NCBI GenBank assembly: GCA_024642705.1
Contig: JAHEAQ010000017.1
Location: forward strand, 1 to 50,075
Length of the DNA stretch: 50,075 nt
Source of the DNA: Bacteroidota bacterium
GTDB lineage: Bacteria; Bacteroidota; Bacteroidia; Chitinophagales; Saprospiraceae
Reading direction: 5' to 3'
Shown: one piece after another, positions 37,601-44,819 of the stretch
Layout: each line of letters opens with the position of its first letter
How positions within the stretch are numbered: position 1 is the first letter of the stretch
Made by a program: the position numbers and the translations under genes
The notes under the pieces: generated by a model
Told to the model about the DNA's origin: nothing
Databases searched by the model: none
The model's input: only the letters and a program-made list of their open reading frames with translations

Positions 37601-37692
37601 TACGATAAATCTTGGTATAATGCTTTATCTATGTTTTGGGCAATTCCAGATAATTGCAAACACAGAAAGACAAGGAAAAATATTTGTTTCAT
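34651..37692 (-). CDS. Secreted sortilin/VPS10-like Asp-box beta-propeller protein
   Basis: 1013 residues with a signal peptide (1-18, SGIAQ). The first ~700 residues carry at least eleven Asp-box or BNR-type turns of the form S/T-x-D-G-G-x-T/S-W (for example TDDSGRTW, SIDGGKSW, TTDGGETW, SLDGGKTW, TIDGGKNW), spaced as in ten-bladed sortilin/VPS10 or xyloglucanase-type propellers. After about residue 730 the repeats stop. A beta-sandwich-like region ('EKVEIQILDFDGNPIMSY', 'GHHRFVWDLKYDPPKGADRG', 'LVEPGTYKVRLI') follows, ending in a helical tail. It is common in Bacteroidota and often labelled glycosyl hydrolase, but no catalytic residues are evident. Likely periplasmic or surface binding of sugars or peptides. 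Divergent from dpaL. Confidence 0.82.
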   Translation of the reverse strand: MKQIFFLVFLCLQLSGIAQNIDKALYQDLSYRCIGPFRASRTVGAVGIPTQPNVFFVGVNNGGVWKTDDSGRTWKPIFDSAPTGSVGDLAVSPTNPNIIYVGTGEGLHRPDLSVGDGMFKSIDGGKSWAHIGLDDVQQIARVIVNPEDPNNVFVAGLGHPYGANETRGVFKTTDGGETWEKVLYINHNTGCIQVEFDPTNPNIVFADMWEHQEGPWENASFSGPNSGLYKSLDGGKTWNKLTKGLPTASQGLGRIGIGISPSNPNRMYATVDSRQNSGFYRSDDAGESWQQIPTHRRIYGRGSDFAEVRVHPNNPDIVFSANVASYKSIDGGFNWTSIKGAPGGDDYHRIWINPLNPDIMLFAVDQGATITVNGGKTWSSWYNQPTTQLYHITTDNQFPYWVYGGQQESGAIGVASRGNGGQISFREFMGVGADEYAYIAPDPKNSNIIFGGRVTKFNKLTGQSQNVAPEAMRSGAFRYLRTMPLIFHPADDNMLLFGTNVIWKTMDGAQSWEQISPDLTRVKPEVPASIGDFKTAELENMVQRAIVYSIGPSAVSKDIIWAGTDDGLVHVTIDGGKNWLDVTPPALKSWDKIAQIDASHFDKNTAYIAVNAIRKDNMKPLIYRTTDLGKTWTLITRGMNEMGPVNVVREDPKTKGLLFAGTEREVYFSNNNGDHWENLRMNMPATSIRDLQIHENDLVVGTHGRSIWIMDDINPLRMLAKNTDVTHIQKPSDAIRVRYNMFHDTPLPPEEPTGENPPDGAVLDYLLSKNYEKVEIQILDFDGNPIMSYSSEMEFEFIDTTAIQYPTYWIRPNQEIGTSKGHHRFVWDLKYDPPKGADRGYSISAVLHNTPDGPFGPLVEPGTYKVRLIADGTISETTLNVNLDPRVIISDQDLGLQTKLSMICYESYNELQEWVKQIDKNLADQSRNWKEGQKEELISFRGNGKPSGGDFLYGSIRASSIDKENIVGLQEKFLFMLNVLQSADVRPTSQTEKTMKNLEETMKMMQAKWVKLK

Positions 37693-37833
37693 AAAATTTA
37701 ATTGTAAATGTAAATTCGCTTAGATTAACTGCGTGCTAATTTAAGAAAGTAATATACTAAATCTATTATTAAGTTAAATTCATAAATTACGAAAAGAAAA
37801 GTATCCTTTAATCTTGAAAAACTTTTGTTAAAA

Positions 37834-38961
37834 ATGAAAGCCAATTCCAAAAATTCCTTTTTTATCTGTTCTCCTTCTAATAAATTGAAAGAGACTATTG
37901 TAAATGAAATACTCAAAACAAAAAATGGCATTGAATTTCACTCTTCTTTGCCAAATTATGAAGCTACGCCTCTCGTATTATTGCCTAAATTATCCAAAAA
38001 GTACAATGTTGGTTCAATTTATATCAAAGATGAATCGACAAGATTTGGCTTGAATGCATTCAAAATTTTAGGCGCTTCCTATGCCATAGATCAATTATTA
38101 AAAAAAGATCCAACAATTGAAACATTTTGCACTGCAACAGATGGAAATCATGGTAAGGCTGTAGCTAAAGCATCAAAATTTATGAATAAAAATTCAGTAG
38201 TTTATGTCCCAGAACATACTGTAAAGGATCGAATAGCTGCTATTGAAAAGGAAGGCGCTAAAGTTGAAAAAGTAAAAGGAAGTTACGATGATGCTTGTGA
38301 TCACGCTATAAAAATGAGCAAATTAAATGGTTGGTGTTTAGTTCAAGATACTTCATCAAACGCCAATGATATCACAAATGCTCTAATAATGAAAGGATAT
38401 CTTACGATGTTTCAAGAAATGGAAGATACTATCCACACCTTGCCTAAGTCAAAAATTGACGTCCTATTTTTGCAAGCAGGAGTAGGCAGTTTTGCAAGTG
38501 CTGCTGTATTTTATTATTTGGAACGCTATAGCGCAAATAGACCAAAAATCGTATTAATTGAGCCAAGAAAAGCAGATAACATTCTTTATTCATTTCAACA
38601 GGATGAATTAAGCACTATACCTTATAAAAGTAAAACCATAATGGCAGGTTTATGTTGTGAAACTCCTTCTGCAGCTGCTTGGAATCTTTTAAATTCCGGA
38701 ATAGATGTAGCGATAAAAATTGAAGACAAATATGCTATAAAAGCCATGCAAGAATTGTATTTCCCAAAAGGCAATGACCCTCAAATTATATCTGGAGAAT
38801 CAGGGGCAGCTGGATTGGCAGGATTCTTAGCTATTTTAAAAGAAAATGAGTTTAGACCAGTTAGAGAAATGCTTGAGATTAATAAAAACAGCCGTTTATT
38901 GTTCATCAACACTGAAGGAGCTACAGACATTTCATTTTTCAACAAAACAATGGGTTTATAA
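37834..38961 (+). CDS. dpaL: Diaminopropionate ammonia-lyase
   Basis: PLP enzyme of fold type II that splits 2,3-diaminopropionate to pyruvate and ammonia. With the ATG at 37834 the PLP lysine falls at position 77 ('FGLNAFKILGASYA'), the number given for the E. coli enzyme. The substrate-binding Asp is in 'CTATDGNHGKAVA' (Asp103), and the Gly-rich phosphate loop is near 'QAGVGSFASAA'. 'SGESGAAGLAG' closes the active site. Length 375 residues, slightly shorter than the E. coli protein. It stands alone, without the carbamoyltransferase or selenate-type genes that accompany ygeX in E. coli, so it may serve amino-acid or toxin catabolism. Divergent from the propeller gene. Confidence 0.85.
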   Translation: MKANSKNSFFICSPSNKLKETIVNEILKTKNGIEFHSSLPNYEATPLVLLPKLSKKYNVGSIYIKDESTRFGLNAFKILGASYAIDQLLKKDPTIETFCTATDGNHGKAVAKASKFMNKNSVVYVPEHTVKDRIAAIEKEGAKVEKVKGSYDDACDHAIKMSKLNGWCLVQDTSSNANDITNALIMKGYLTMFQEMEDTIHTLPKSKIDVLFLQAGVGSFASAAVFYYLERYSANRPKIVLIEPRKADNILYSFQQDELSTIPYKSKTIMAGLCCETPSAAAWNLLNSGIDVAIKIEDKYAIKAMQELYFPKGNDPQIISGESGAAGLAGFLAILKENEFRPVREMLEINKNSRLLFINTEGATDISFFNKTMGL

Positions 38962-39202
38962 TGCTTTATTTTATAAATGTTTTGTTTTCAATTAGATGTA
39001 TAACTGTTTCAGCATAAATGGTTTTGAGCCATTCAGTTCAACAAATTTTTACAAGAAATCCAATTCAGTAAATTTTCAATTATTGATTTAAAATCTTCAA
39101 AATTAAAAAGTAAGTTGCTACATGTTTATTATAAATTAAAAAAATTTAACTATTTTAGAATTTGTTATTGTTCGCTTTTCTATTCCATTATAAATTTTGA
39201 TC

Positions 39203-39409
39203 ATGATTAAAGAATATCCAAAGGAAGATATTAAAGTAATTTGGGACATGAGCAAATGTACCCATTCCGCAAATTGCGCAAGAGGTTTGCCAACAGTATT
39301 CAAACCCAAAGAGAAACCATGGATTCAGACAGAAAACGATACAAGAGAAAATATCATAGCGCAAGTAAATAAATGCCCATCAGGAGCTTTAGCTATAAAA
39401 TTTACTTGA
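39203..39409 (+). CDS. YjdI-like mono-cluster iron-sulfur protein
   Basis: 68 residues from the ATG at 39203 (a TTG two codons earlier is the alternative). Pattern 'C19-T-H-S-A-N-C25 ... PWI ... C58-P-S-G-AL' is that of the YjdI/Fer4_19 family. Only three Cys occur, with His21 between the first two, so a 3Cys-1His cluster is plausible. Probably an electron carrier or a sensor of unknown partner. The following gene starts one base after the stop, which makes an operon near certain. Confidence 0.75.
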   Translation: MIKEYPKEDIKVIWDMSKCTHSANCARGLPTVFKPKEKPWIQTENDTRENIIAQVNKCPSGALAIKFT

Positions 39410-39410
39410 A

Positions 39411-39725
39411 ATGAAAAAAGTTATTTTGCTGGGTCGATTGGCATCTAACATCCCAGATGCAGAAACTGGAGTTACTTCAAGGAATTTCAAGATCTTTAGT
39501 AGCTCATCACTAAATGACGTAAAATCAATTTTTCAAGAGCAAAAAAATGAGATTGATTGTGTAATCATGGGAGCTGGAATTGATTTGGAGGTTAGAATTG
39601 AGGCTATAAGATTTATTTTTGAAACAAGTAAAAGTACAACTGTTCATTTGAAGGATTGGAACTCTGGTTCCCAGGGAATGTTGCCATTTGTTAATGGCAT
39701 TTTAACAGGCTTAGTAAACACATAG
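39411..39725 (+). CDS. Hypothetical small protein, Rossmann- or receiver-like
   Basis: 104 residues, beginning with a hydrophobic strand and a polar turn ('KKVILLGRLAS') and continuing with alternating strands and helices ('NEIDCVIMGAGIDLEVRIEAI'). It recalls a flavodoxin- or receiver-like fold, but no active-site acid, Walker loop or dinucleotide motif is present. I do not recognise the family. It starts one base after the iron-sulfur gene stop and ends 21 bases before the dienelactone hydrolase, so it is the middle member of a three-gene unit. A partner of the YjdI-like protein is possible. Confidence 0.6.
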   Translation: MKKVILLGRLASNIPDAETGVTSRNFKIFSSSSLNDVKSIFQEQKNEIDCVIMGAGIDLEVRIEAIRFIFETSKSTTVHLKDWNSGSQGMLPFVNGILTGLVNT

Positions 39726-39746
39726 TATAAAATAAAAATCAAAAAA

Positions 39747-40625
39747 ATGAAAAAAGAAGATATCAACCAGGAAATATTTGATCTGTATGATTATTATGTT
39801 CACAATAAAATTGATCGAAGAGAATTTGTAGAAAAAATCTCCATTTATGCAGTTGGAGGTCTTACCGTTCCTGCACTTCTTGAATATCTAATGCCAAATT
39901 ACACTCAAAAAATTCAGATTAAATCAGATGATCCTAGATTAAATTCTGAATTTATTGAATACGACTCGCCAAAAGGAGGTGGAAAAATAAAAGGTTTATT
40001 GTCAAGACCTGTAGGTAACAAACAAAAATTACCAGGTATAGTGGTTGTGCACGAAAATAGAGGACTAAATCCATATATTGAAGATGTAGGAAGAAGAGCA
40101 GGATTAGCCGGATTTATCTCCCTTGCTCCTGATGCTTTGTCTCCTTTGGGCGGATATCCTGGAAATGATGATGATGGAAGAACAATGCAACAAAAGAGAG
40201 ATAGAAATGAAATGTTGGAAGATTTTATTGCAGCGTATGAAACTTTAAAAGTTCATCCCGAATGCAATGGAAATGTTGGAGTAGTAGGTTTCTGTTTTGG
40301 AGGTTGGATAAGCAACATGATGGCAGTAAAGGTCCCTACTCTATCTGCTTCAGTTCCTTTTTATGGTGGTCAGCCAAGTGCCGAAGAAGTTCCTGCAATA
40401 AAGGCTCCACTTTTAATACATTATGGAGAATTAGATACAAGAGTAAATGCTGGATGGCCAGCATATGAAGCTGAATTAATCAAAAATAAAAAAGAATACA
40501 AAACATACATTTATCCAGGTGTAAACCATGGATTTCACAATGATACAACCCCAAGGTATGATGAAGCAGCAGCTAAATTGGCTTGGGAAAGAACCATTGA
40601 ATTTTTTACAGAAAAATTGAAATAA
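39747..40625 (+). CDS. Dienelactone hydrolase with an atypical Tat-like signal
   Basis: 292 residues. The catalytic triad of dienelactone hydrolase is complete: Cys183 ('GVVGFCFGGW'), Asp230 ('HYGELDTRV') and His261 ('GVNHGFHND'), with Glu104 ('VVHENRGL') as the accessory acid. The N-terminus 'NKIDRREFVEKISIYAVGGLTVPALL' (20-45) has an RRxF motif followed by a hydrophobic stretch, as in twin-arginine substrates that lie further in than usual. Exported dienelactone hydrolases of this build are common in Bacteroidota. The substrate may be a lactone or ester; the canonical chlorocatechol pathway is not encoded here. Third gene of the unit with the iron-sulfur protein. Confidence 0.85.
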   Translation: MKKEDINQEIFDLYDYYVHNKIDRREFVEKISIYAVGGLTVPALLEYLMPNYTQKIQIKSDDPRLNSEFIEYDSPKGGGKIKGLLSRPVGNKQKLPGIVVVHENRGLNPYIEDVGRRAGLAGFISLAPDALSPLGGYPGNDDDGRTMQQKRDRNEMLEDFIAAYETLKVHPECNGNVGVVGFCFGGWISNMMAVKVPTLSASVPFYGGQPSAEEVPAIKAPLLIHYGELDTRVNAGWPAYEAELIKNKKEYKTYIYPGVNHGFHNDTTPRYDEAAAKLAWERTIEFFTEKLK

Positions 40626-40679
40626 TCAAAATATATCTTTTCATTTTTTGATTGAGCAAAAAACGAAACAAAAAACGCT

Positions 40680-40779
40680 CTATTTCAAAGGCATTTTTCC
40701 TTGTTTATAATGTTGAAGATTATTCTTTCGAGCTTGAATTCCTTCATCTAACACCATTCCTTTCCAAGGAAAACCAGAA
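40680..40779 (-). pseudogene. Possible 3' relic of a gene
   Basis: Reading on the minus strand toward a TAG, one frame gives a well-formed peptide 'GMVLDEGIQARKNNLQHYKQ' and 'GKMPLK' that looks like a real C-terminus. The upstream part runs straight into a long hairpin (40782-40826) and has no plausible start. No family recognised. It could equally be chance. Confidence 0.25.
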
Positions 40780-40781
40780 AC

Positions 40782-40826
40782 AAAAAGCAGAAAATCGGCC
40801 CAAGACTTCCCGATTTTCTGCTTTTT
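40782..40826. terminator. Strong bidirectional terminator hairpin
   Basis: A perfect 17-bp inverted repeat (AAAAAGCAGAAAATCGG / CCGATTTTCTGCTTTTT) with an 11-base loop and A/T runs on both sides. It lies between the dienelactone hydrolase gene on the plus strand and the converging peroxiredoxin-like gene on the minus strand. A similar 26-base stretch with CTTGTTTAT occurs on either side of the hairpin (40692-40719 and 40822-40848). Confidence 0.8.
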
Positions 40827-40861
40827 TTCTTGTTTATGCTGGTGAAAAACACTTCTAAATA

Positions 40862-41458
40862 TTATCTTTTCCATTTAATACCGCAACCAATTGCTTTAGT
40901 TTTAGTGGTAGTAATTTCATTTCCAGCCAATAAAGCATCCACAGCATCTTCCACATAACTTTTCGTCACAGCAGAAGCATCTCTCGAATTATCATCTATT
41001 GTTCCGATATAAGCAACTTTCAATTCTTTTGCTTGTTTCTGTAAAACAAATACATGAGGCGTATTTGTCGCTCCATAAGTTTTTGCAATTTCCTGAGTTT
41101 CATCAACAAGATATGGAAAGTCGTAACCTTTAGATTTTGCTTGCATCTTCATAGCTTCAAAAGAATCTCCTGAAGAACGACTTGGGTCATTTGCATTAAT
41201 TGCAATCAATGGATAATCTTTTGGATATTTTTTGCTTAATCCAATAATTCTTTCATTGTAAGCTTTCGAATATGGACAAGTGTTGCAATCAAATACTAAA
41301 ATGAAACCTTTTGCAGATTCATAATTGGCTAAAGAGACCATTTTGCCATCCACATTTTTTAAATTAAAATCAATTGCATTATCCCCTACTTCATATCCAG
41401 AAGGATTAGACGTTAATGAAAAAAACAATGCTAAAAATGGTAAGAGTAAATAATTCAT
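40862..41458 (-). CDS. Exported thioredoxin-fold (AhpC/TSA-like) protein
   Basis: 198 residues with a hydrophobic N-terminus (1-16, likely signal). The thioredoxin fold starts with 'VGDNAIDFNLKNVDGKMVSL', followed by Cys58-x-x-Cys61 in 'FDCNTCPYSKAYNERI' and 'TNTPHVFVL' with the cis-Pro. This CxxC-P arrangement with 'NTCP' is typical of the redoxin-like group that follows the ResA/TlpA build without its WCxxC. Probably a periplasmic dithiol oxidoreductase. It lies 30 bases downstream of a TlpA-like gene on the same strand, so the two form a small redox operon. Confidence 0.8.
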   Translation of the reverse strand: MNYLLLPFLALFFSLTSNPSGYEVGDNAIDFNLKNVDGKMVSLANYESAKGFILVFDCNTCPYSKAYNERIIGLSKKYPKDYPLIAINANDPSRSSGDSFEAMKMQAKSKGYDFPYLVDETQEIAKTYGATNTPHVFVLQKQAKELKVAYIGTIDDNSRDASAVTKSYVEDAVDALLAGNEITTTKTKAIGCGIKWKR

Positions 41459-41488
41459 AGTTCAAATTTATATTTTGTTTGTTAATAT

Positions 41489-41995
41489 TTACTGTACTTC
41501 TTTTATAAGATTTTCTAGTTCTTCTAAATCGATTTCACTATTTACAAATCTTCGATTCCCAGTCACTGTGTTCACCACTAATGTTGCTGGAAGCGCTCCT
41601 GACCAGTTTGCATCTATTGTTTCAATCCATGAATTGGGGTCACCAGCTTCTAAAATAACGACTCTAGATTTTAATTTTTTCTTAGAAACGAAATCGTAAA
41701 CTTTCTGTGGATTAGGGTTCAAGTCTAAATCCATACTCACCAATGTTATTTTAATGTTACTATTTTCCCTATTTAATTTTTCGAACATCGGAAGCTCTTT
41801 GATGCATGGCCCACACCAAGTTGCCCAAAAATTAAAAACCAAAATTTTCTCAGAATCATTTTCAATTTCATGCTGAAGTTTTTCCAATGATATGATTTCC
41901 GCTTTTTGGCAATAAACGAAGTTTGAGAATAAAAATAGAAATCCTATAAGGCAGAATTTTAATACAAAAAGTTTAAAATACCTAATATTCATCAA
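41489..41995 (-). CDS. TlpA/ResA-like thioredoxin-family protein
   Basis: 168 residues. N-terminal helix (9-26) and a signal ending near CQKAE. The active site is Cys61-Gly-Pro-Cys64 in 'NFWATWCGPCIKELPMF', and the cis-Pro loop is 'SGALPATLVV'. Such membrane-tethered thioredoxins reduce disulfides in the periplasm, for example in cytochrome c maturation or stress response. Upstream gene of the redox pair. It is divergent from azoR across a 311-base gap. Confidence 0.85.
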   Translation of the reverse strand: MMNIRYFKLFVLKFCLIGFLFLFSNFVYCQKAEIISLEKLQHEIENDSEKILVFNFWATWCGPCIKELPMFEKLNRENSNIKITLVSMDLDLNPNPQKVYDFVSKKKLKSRVVILEAGDPNSWIETIDANWSGALPATLVVNTVTGNRRFVNSEIDLEELENLIKEVQ

Positions 41996-42306
41996 GTGAT
42001 TATATTATTGATTAAAATGCAATAAAAGTCTTTTATTTTTTAACGCAAAATGTCCCAATTTTATTGATGCAAATGAAATATTATCTTTTAATAATAATAT
42101 TTATTGTTAAAAATATTTAGGCAAACGTATTGTTGAATTAAATAATTTACGTTTACTTTATACTTTCTAAAATTATAATTGTATTTGGTTATTATGAAGG
42201 TCAATTTTTACTTTTGTGAAAATTAATCAAAAGTTAATTTCCAATATTTTATAATTTCTGGAAACTACATTAAAAATATTTTAACCTTAAAAACAATTTA
42301 ATAGAG
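41996..42306. other. Divergent intergenic region between the TlpA-like gene and azoR
   Basis: 311 very AT-rich bases without a visible gene. The only structure I can support is the azoR promoter candidate at 42184-42216. Confidence 0.4.
42184..42216 (+). promoter_or_regulatory. Promoter candidate for azoR
   Basis: TTTG at 42184-42187, a 21-base spacer, and TACTTTTG at 42209-42216, which fits the Bacteroidota -33 TTTG / -7 TAnnTTTG pattern apart from a slightly long spacer. It ends 90 bases upstream of the azoR ATG. Confidence 0.45.
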
Positions 42307-42927
42307 ATGAAATTACTTCATATTATTGCCTCTCCAAGAGGGGAAAGCTCCCGTACTATTGGAATTTCAAGAGAATTCCTAAGCAATTTAAAAAAAAATA
42401 ATTCTGATTTAGTAGTTGATGATTTAAATTTATTTGAAATTGAATTACCAGAAGTATTGACCGATGTTGCAAGTGCAAAATACGCTCTTATGCAAGGTAG
42501 TTCTGTACCTGAGGAATCAAAAAAAACGTGGGCTGTCGTCGCAAAATATTCTCAAGAATTTTTATCTTATGATGCCTATTTAATTACGAGCCCAATGTGG
42601 AATTTTACGGTTCCTTACAAATTAAAACATTATATCGATGTAATCATGCAAGCAGGTATTTTGTTTAAATTTTCAGAAAACGGTGTTGAAGGTTTAGCCA
42701 AGAACAAAAAAATGTTTTGCGTAACTTCTAGAGGAAACGATTATAGTCCAGGTTCATATATGCATCAATTTGATTTTCAAGAGCCATATTTAAGATCAAT
42801 ATTTGGACTTGCAGGAATTCAAGATGTTTCATTTATCAATGCACAACCTTTGGATATAGCTCCAGGTTTGACTATTGCAAGCATTGAAAAAGCAAAAGAA
42901 GAAGCAAAAGCAATGGCTTCAAAATAA
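42307..42927 (+). CDS. azoR: FMN-dependent NADH-azoreductase
   Basis: A 206-residue flavodoxin-fold quinone/azo reductase. FMN-phosphate loop 'ASPRGESSRT' (8-17); isoalloxazine-binding 'SPMWNFTVPYKLKHYID' in the middle, with the AzoR hallmark P-M-(W/Y)-N-F; 'CVTSRGNDYSPG' for the second flavin loop. It works as a dimer in the cytoplasm, reducing quinones and azo compounds with NADH; protection from quinone stress is the usual role. It has its own promoter candidate and its own terminator, so it is monocistronic. Confidence 0.9.
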   Translation: MKLLHIIASPRGESSRTIGISREFLSNLKKNNSDLVVDDLNLFEIELPEVLTDVASAKYALMQGSSVPEESKKTWAVVAKYSQEFLSYDAYLITSPMWNFTVPYKLKHYIDVIMQAGILFKFSENGVEGLAKNKKMFCVTSRGNDYSPGSYMHQFDFQEPYLRSIFGLAGIQDVSFINAQPLDIAPGLTIASIEKAKEEAKAMASK

Positions 42928-42972
42928 TATCAATTTGAGCTTTTATTAAGAATGGCTCACATTCGAATAATG

Positions 42973-43016
42973 AACAGCAATCGATTTTATTTATTTCAAA
43001 TGATCGAATTGCTGTT
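42973..43016 (+). terminator. Rho-independent terminator after azoR
   Basis: An inverted repeat AACAGCAATCGAT / ATCGAATTGCTGTT (one bulged base) with a 17-base loop, followed by a run of seven T. It stands 46 bases beyond the azoR stop. Confidence 0.75.
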
Positions 43017-43112
43017 TTTTTATTTTAAGTATAATTAAAATCTATATTTTTAAATTTTCATTTAAATCCAGAAATCCTTGCTATTTTCGAGCTGGAGAAC
43101 CAAATTTTTTTT

Positions 43113-43748
43113 ATGCAGTTGCTTATTAAAATACTTATTTCTATTGTCGGGGTATTGGTTTTCATTTTCTTATATTATCAATTTTGGTTTTTGAGGCAGC
43201 CCGAACGGAATATTCCATTGGACAATACTGTATTTGTAAGCCCTGCAAATGGTAAAATTATAGCCGTGAAGAAATGGAATAGCGATAGTTTGCAATGGGA
43301 TAAGGATCAAGGAGTGGTAAAAGTGTTAACCAAAGATGTTGATTCTGAAGGATGGTTAATTGCAATAGAAATGGACATAAGTAATGTGCATTATCAGAGA
43401 GCACCCATAAAAAGCACATTGATAAGTAAGGAATATACACCTGGAAAGTTTAAAAACGCCCTTATCCAAACCAACGAATACGGCATGAGACTAGAAAATG
43501 AAAGAAATTCTTTGCTTTTTGAAACAGAAAGTGGTTTAAAATATAAAGTCATCCAAATTGCTGGATTGGTTGCAAGAAGGATTGTGGATTATATTGAACC
43601 CAATCAAAAACTAGATCAAGGAGATATTATTGGATTAATAAAATTAGGAAGCCAGGTTTCTTTGATTTTGCCTTCTACTTTAGAACCTGCTATTGGTGTT
43701 GGTGATAAGGTAATTGATGGAGAAACAATTATAGCAAAAATAAAATGA
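43113..43748 (+). CDS. Phosphatidylserine-decarboxylase-like protein
   Basis: A 211-residue membrane-anchored member of the Psd family. An N-terminal helix (5-26) is followed by 'RQPERNIP' (28-35), the usual 'R-P-R' entry; 'VSPANGKII' (42-50); 'ISNVHYQRAP' with conserved His93 (89-98); and 'GLIKLGSQVSLILP' (174-187) with the self-cleavage Gly179-Ser180 in place. The Ser would become the pyruvoyl cofactor. It is shorter than E. coli Psd and resembles the compact archaeal/Bacteroidota type. No phosphatidylserine synthase gene is next to it. Its stop overlaps the start of a Rof-like gene by four bases, so the two are translationally coupled. Confidence 0.82.
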   Translation: MQLLIKILISIVGVLVFIFLYYQFWFLRQPERNIPLDNTVFVSPANGKIIAVKKWNSDSLQWDKDQGVVKVLTKDVDSEGWLIAIEMDISNVHYQRAPIKSTLISKEYTPGKFKNALIQTNEYGMRLENERNSLLFETESGLKYKVIQIAGLVARRIVDYIEPNQKLDQGDIIGLIKLGSQVSLILPSTLEPAIGVGDKVIDGETIIAKIK

Positions 43749-43987
43749 AAGAGGAATACATACCTGTATCGTGCGACTTATTGGATAAAATTGAAATTTT
43801 AGCCACATATAAAAAGCAAGTCTTAGTTGTTTATGCAGATAATGATGAATTCATCGAGGAGCAACTTACGATTAAAACATGGGAAACTTCAAATAAGGAA
43901 GAATTTTTGATTGCAGAAAATGGATTAAAAATTAGACTAGATCAAATAATGAGTTTGAACGGAGAAACCTTCAAAAAAACATGTTGA
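43745..43987 (+). CDS. rof: Rof-like Rho-binding antiterminator
   Basis: 80 residues. The pattern 'YIPVSCDLLDKIEILATYKKQVLVVY' and the end 'GLKIRLDQIMSLNGE' match the Rof (YaeO) family, where the first part gives the small Sm-like barrel and the last the conserved 'RLD-I-S' strand. In E. coli Rof binds Rho at its RNA site and blocks termination. Here it is coupled by a 4-base overlap (ATGA) to a phosphatidylserine-decarboxylase-like gene, an unexpected partner. The gene converges on truA with 23 bases between the stops. Confidence 0.75.
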   Translation: MKEEYIPVSCDLLDKIEILATYKKQVLVVYADNDEFIEEQLTIKTWETSNKEEFLIAENGLKIRLDQIMSLNGETFKKTC

Positions 43988-44010
43988 TAAATGTAAGTTC
44001 TTTTATTTTT

Positions 44011-44802
44011 TTATTGCAATCCCATTTTTAAAAAGCTACATAAATCTTCAGGTTGTTTTAATTTTAGATATGGGTATTCTATTTTGGAAAGAAACAAACC
44101 TTGCGGGAAAGCTGCTTTTTTGTTCTTTAATTCTAATTTATTGGCTAAAATGTTTTCAAAAGCATCAAGGGATATTTTCCCTTCACCAATTTCCAATAAA
44201 AAATATACACATAAGCGAACCATACTTTGTAAAAATCGATCGGAAGTAATTGTAAATCTCAACCGATTTTTATTTTCATTGACAAAAAGTTTGACGTTTG
44301 AAATTCGACATATGGTATGTTTGTACAAATCTGGTTGTTTGCATATACTCCTAAAATCGTCATATTTCATCAATAATAAGCTTGCTTTTTGCATGGATTC
44401 AAAATCCAAATTTTCAATTTCATAAAAAGCACTATAATTTATTAAGATCGGATCTTTTGTTAAATGAATAAAATAATCATAGGTTCTTGAAATGGCATCA
44501 TATCGTGCATGTTGATTTCCATCCATTTCTATAATATCATAAATTGCAATATCAGCTGGCAAAGTTTTATTAAGTCTAAATTTCAAATCAAAATTGAAAG
44601 GTTTGGAAACATTAAAGTGCATAAAATATTGGCTAGCATGAACACCTGTGTCTGTCCTTCCGCAACCAAAAGCAATTATTTCTTCTTTTAAAATGCGTTG
44701 TAAAGCATTTTCAATCGCTTCCTGAACGCTGATAACATTGGGTTGTCGTTGCCAGCCATGGTATTTACCACCATCGAATCCTAAATGTAAAAAATATCTC
44801 AT
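44011..44802 (-). CDS. truA: tRNA pseudouridine synthase A
   Basis: 264-residue-class TruA, making pseudouridine at tRNA positions 38-40. Catalytic Asp51 lies in 'GCGRTDTGVHASQYF' (47-60), with the usual start 'RYFLHLGFDGGKYHGWQRQP' and a late 'SDRFLQSMVRLCVYFLLEIGEGK' that closes the active site. I start it at ATG 44802; the frame opens two codons earlier at a TTG. It follows the DEAD-box helicase gene with 17 bases between helicase stop and the truA ATG, giving an RNA-maturation operon. Cytoplasmic. Confidence 0.92.
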   Translation of the reverse strand: MRYFLHLGFDGGKYHGWQRQPNVISVQEAIENALQRILKEEIIAFGCGRTDTGVHASQYFMHFNVSKPFNFDLKFRLNKTLPADIAIYDIIEMDGNQHARYDAISRTYDYFIHLTKDPILINYSAFYEIENLDFESMQKASLLLMKYDDFRSICKQPDLYKHTICRISNVKLFVNENKNRLRFTITSDRFLQSMVRLCVYFLLEIGEGKISLDAFENILANKLELKNKKAAFPQGLFLSKIEYPYLKLKQPEDLCSFLKMGLQ

Positions 44803-44819
44803 GGTCAATTGGGTATAAA

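Noticed and set aside
38962-39196. Search for a riboswitch or small RNA before the iron-sulfur gene
   Set aside because: No conserved aptamer motif or strong hairpin could be seen.
40652-40858. A 68-codon plus-strand frame after the dienelactone hydrolase
   Set aside because: It is read through the terminator hairpin; the repeated FFLVY peptide comes from the direct repeat in the DNA.
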